From Pohlia nutans (lineage: Eukaryota; Streptophyta; Bryopsida; Bryales; Mniaceae), in the NCBI GenBank assembly GCA_022496805.1, contig CM040087.1, positions 13,528,001-13,592,000 of the forward strand: DNA of 64,000 nt, written 5' to 3'. The notes beneath the pieces are model-generated. The model searched no databases, was not told the DNA's origin, and was given only the letters and a program-made list of their open reading frames with translations. The position numbers were made by a program, and so were the translations under genes. This document shows positions 62,025 through 64,000 of this stretch, one piece after another (the first letter of the stretch is position 1; each line of letters starts with the position of its first letter).

Positions 62025-64000
62025 TTACTTTTTCTGTGCACGTTCGTGATCATTAGCTTGAGCCAGCAGGGCCTGAAATTGTTTCACTTCGTCAAAGTCG
62101 GCCTCACTCTCCGTTCCTACGGAGAATCTACGAGTGTCAGTTGAGAGCTGTGTGAGCTGTTGCTCGAGGATTTTGAGCTTCTTCTTCTTCCCATTGTAGT
62201 CAGCCTGCACGGTAAGACCCTCGTGATTACATTCTCTTCTAAAACAAACTAAAGAAGATAAGCAAGGCTTCATAACAAAACATACTTCCCGAGCTTACTC
62301 CCTGCAACTAGTTCGTAGAGCATAAGTGTACCTTAAGTCTTTTGTACTCAGCAGCAAGAGTCTTGTTCTTTAGCCTCATCTTTTCTGATAGTACACGGGC
62401 AACGACAATCTCAGCCTGCTTGTGATTCATTTCCACCATCCAACTGCAATTCAATAGAAATAGATTCTTGTCAGTAAACTGGGTATCATAGAATCTGCAG
62501 ACTAACTACTACAAGCAAGTTGGTCCTCACATCCACATTACAAGTTCAAATTTTAGTTCCAAGAGCAGAGGTTACTAAGAAAGAGTAAAAGGAGAGATTG
62601 ACGGGCTATTCGCTGACAACACTTACTTCTGTCTCTCTTGATTCAGCTGTGTTTGTAAATTGGAGAGCTCTTCATCCTTTTCTCTTGCTTCATCAGAATG
62701 TCGAGCTCTTTCAGAGATCAGTTCTAGCTGCTGTTGACTTACAAGAGACTGCATCACAATTTCCAACCCTGTAAGCTTCAACGGAAGTTGCCATTGGTTT
62801 CATTTGGTTGAGTACTATCAGCAAGAAATCTGGCCATTCCGACTTTAGATAAATCTAGCCTTGCTTTATCCAGATTCCACCAGTTGATGCATGGGGACAT
62901 AGGATGCAGGATTTCACTACTGTCTGTGGTTCAATCAAGGAGCTGATTCAAGTGGTGAACGAGCAGGTGGTTTAAAACGAATACCGAATACAGTTAAAAA
63001 AACAAAGACTAAGAAATCAGGAGGATAAGCTTCGTGATAGTGACGTAGATATTATGTCGACAGGAAAACTAGTACTCACCGCATAGTTGCTGATATCCAA
63101 TTTAACATTGTGAAGGTCCCGCATCACATCTTGAGTCAATGTCTCAGCTTCTTTGAGCTGTCCGTTTAATGCTCTTAACTGTGTTACATCCACGAGTCAT
63201 TAGCAAAAAGCTCTCAGAAGTGAAAAGCCTCCCACAATGATAAGTACCGCTGTAAACTTGGTTTTTTCCAGACACCACTTCTGTAGTACAATCTGCTTAG
63301 TACTAGAAAGGATTTTCTCTTAGACTACGTAATGCAATTATTTGAGAATGATCCAGGGTAGAGCGGTGGAGACAGGATTTTTCTAACCTGTGCATCTTTG
63401 TCTTCACATTGAGACTGCAGGTCGTCAAGCTCCTGGTGAACGTGTGCAAGTTCAGCCTCCATCTCTTCTAACCGACTTCCTTGGGCCTCATTTTGACTGT
63501 GAAGAACTGTCATTCGTTTGTACATCTGGGAAACCTCGGTCTCTTTATCCTCAAGCGTCCTGCCCAGATTGTACAGAAATATTATCCAACCAGTGGGTGT
63601 TAATTAACTAGCAGCATCTCTAGTGAATCCAATCAAAGGTCTAGAGATGCAGAAATACGCGATGAGTAAGTAAGATTAGTGCTTAAAGCTTTAAAAAATA
63701 ATTGGATGACGTGATTCTCACTTTTGTAGATCAAGGCTTGCAGCTTGTGCAGCTTGGAATCCCTTGAAGTTTCGTGACCCAGTGCTATGTACAGCTTGTA
63801 ACATTGTCATGCGGTTCTTCATGCCTTGAAGCTCCATTTCAAATTCGTCACGAGCCTTCCGGAATATGTCAACTTCACGCTTCGTGGCCTCCAGCTGTAA
63901 ATAAAATCAGTCAGCTTTCGAGAAATAGCTCACACAAAAATTTAGATCTTCAGATGTGGAACTCATGGGTAACTTGACGCATACCTGTTTCTCCAGTGCA
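62025..64000 (-). CDS. Coiled-coil protein, C-terminal part (5' end outside window)
   Basis: Exons found 5' to 3': from beyond 64000 to 63985, 63894-63722, 63559-63388, 63292-63248, 63178-63080, 62748-62627, 62443-62332, 62204-62025. All junction phases agree. The 270-odd residues seen are charged and heptad-like, for example LEATKREVDIFRKARDEFEM, LEEMEAELAHVHQELDDLQS, LISERARHSDEAREKDEELS and LEQQLTQLSTDTRRFSVG, ending HERAQKK. This indicates a long alpha-helical coiled coil, as in cytoskeletal or scaffold proteins. RRFSVG looks like a basic-directed kinase site (inference). I do not recognise the family, and the N-terminal domain that would settle it is not in the window. Confidence 0.8.

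Overview
This is nuclear DNA of a land plant. Evidence: spliced genes with GT-AG introns, a plastid-division dynamin (DRP5B/ARC5 type), a plant-only DUF4057-type protein, the Arabidopsis-type telomere unit (TTTAGGG), a Stowaway MITE with the plant CTCCCTCCGT end, and a plant L1-like LINE. The species cannot be named from the sequence. The transposon families are not ones I recognise from well-known crops, and a non-angiosperm such as a bryophyte or lycophyte is possible, but that is a guess.

Layout. 1-5.7 kb: AT-rich, gene-free, packed with small terminal-inverted-repeat (TIR) elements. 5.7-11.5 kb: a decayed LINE split by a solo LTR that itself carries a 53-bp minisatellite. 12.6-18.3 kb (-): a six-exon leucine-rich-repeat gene whose start region lies in a 195-bp tandem repeat. 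19-22.9 kb: repeats. 22.9-24.7 kb (-): RPL11 (uL5) with a hairpin element in its last intron. 25-28.4 kb: repeats. 28.8-30.6 kb (+): a RINGv (RING-CH) gene with a 10-residue Asn/Asp repeat. 30.7-35.1 kb: repeats, including a 1.24-kb foldback. 35.3-37.8 kb (+): UDP-glucose 4-epimerase, followed by a two-exon unidentified gene fragment. 38.8-46.5 kb: repeats, including a palindrome built from two Tc1-like transposase tails. 46.6-49.7 kb (+): strictosidine-synthase-like gene with telomere-repeat-marked duplications in its second intron. 50.5-57.8 kb (-): 19-exon DRP5B. 59.4-61.3 kb (+): DUF4057-type gene, divergent from DRP5B. 62.0-64.0 kb (-): 3' end of a coiled-coil gene that runs off the window.

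The genes look like ordinary unrelated housekeeping and regulatory loci: ribosome, nucleotide-sugar supply, plastid division, ubiquitin-type regulation. They do not form a cluster or pathway. What stands out is the dense population of short non-autonomous elements. Some are flanked by TTAA like piggyBac insertions, several sit in introns next to splice sites, and several form long hairpins. Exon coordinates were worked out by hand from reading frame, intron phase and GT-AG boundaries. Internal phase agreement is good in all complete genes except the RINGv gene, where one junction is unresolved.
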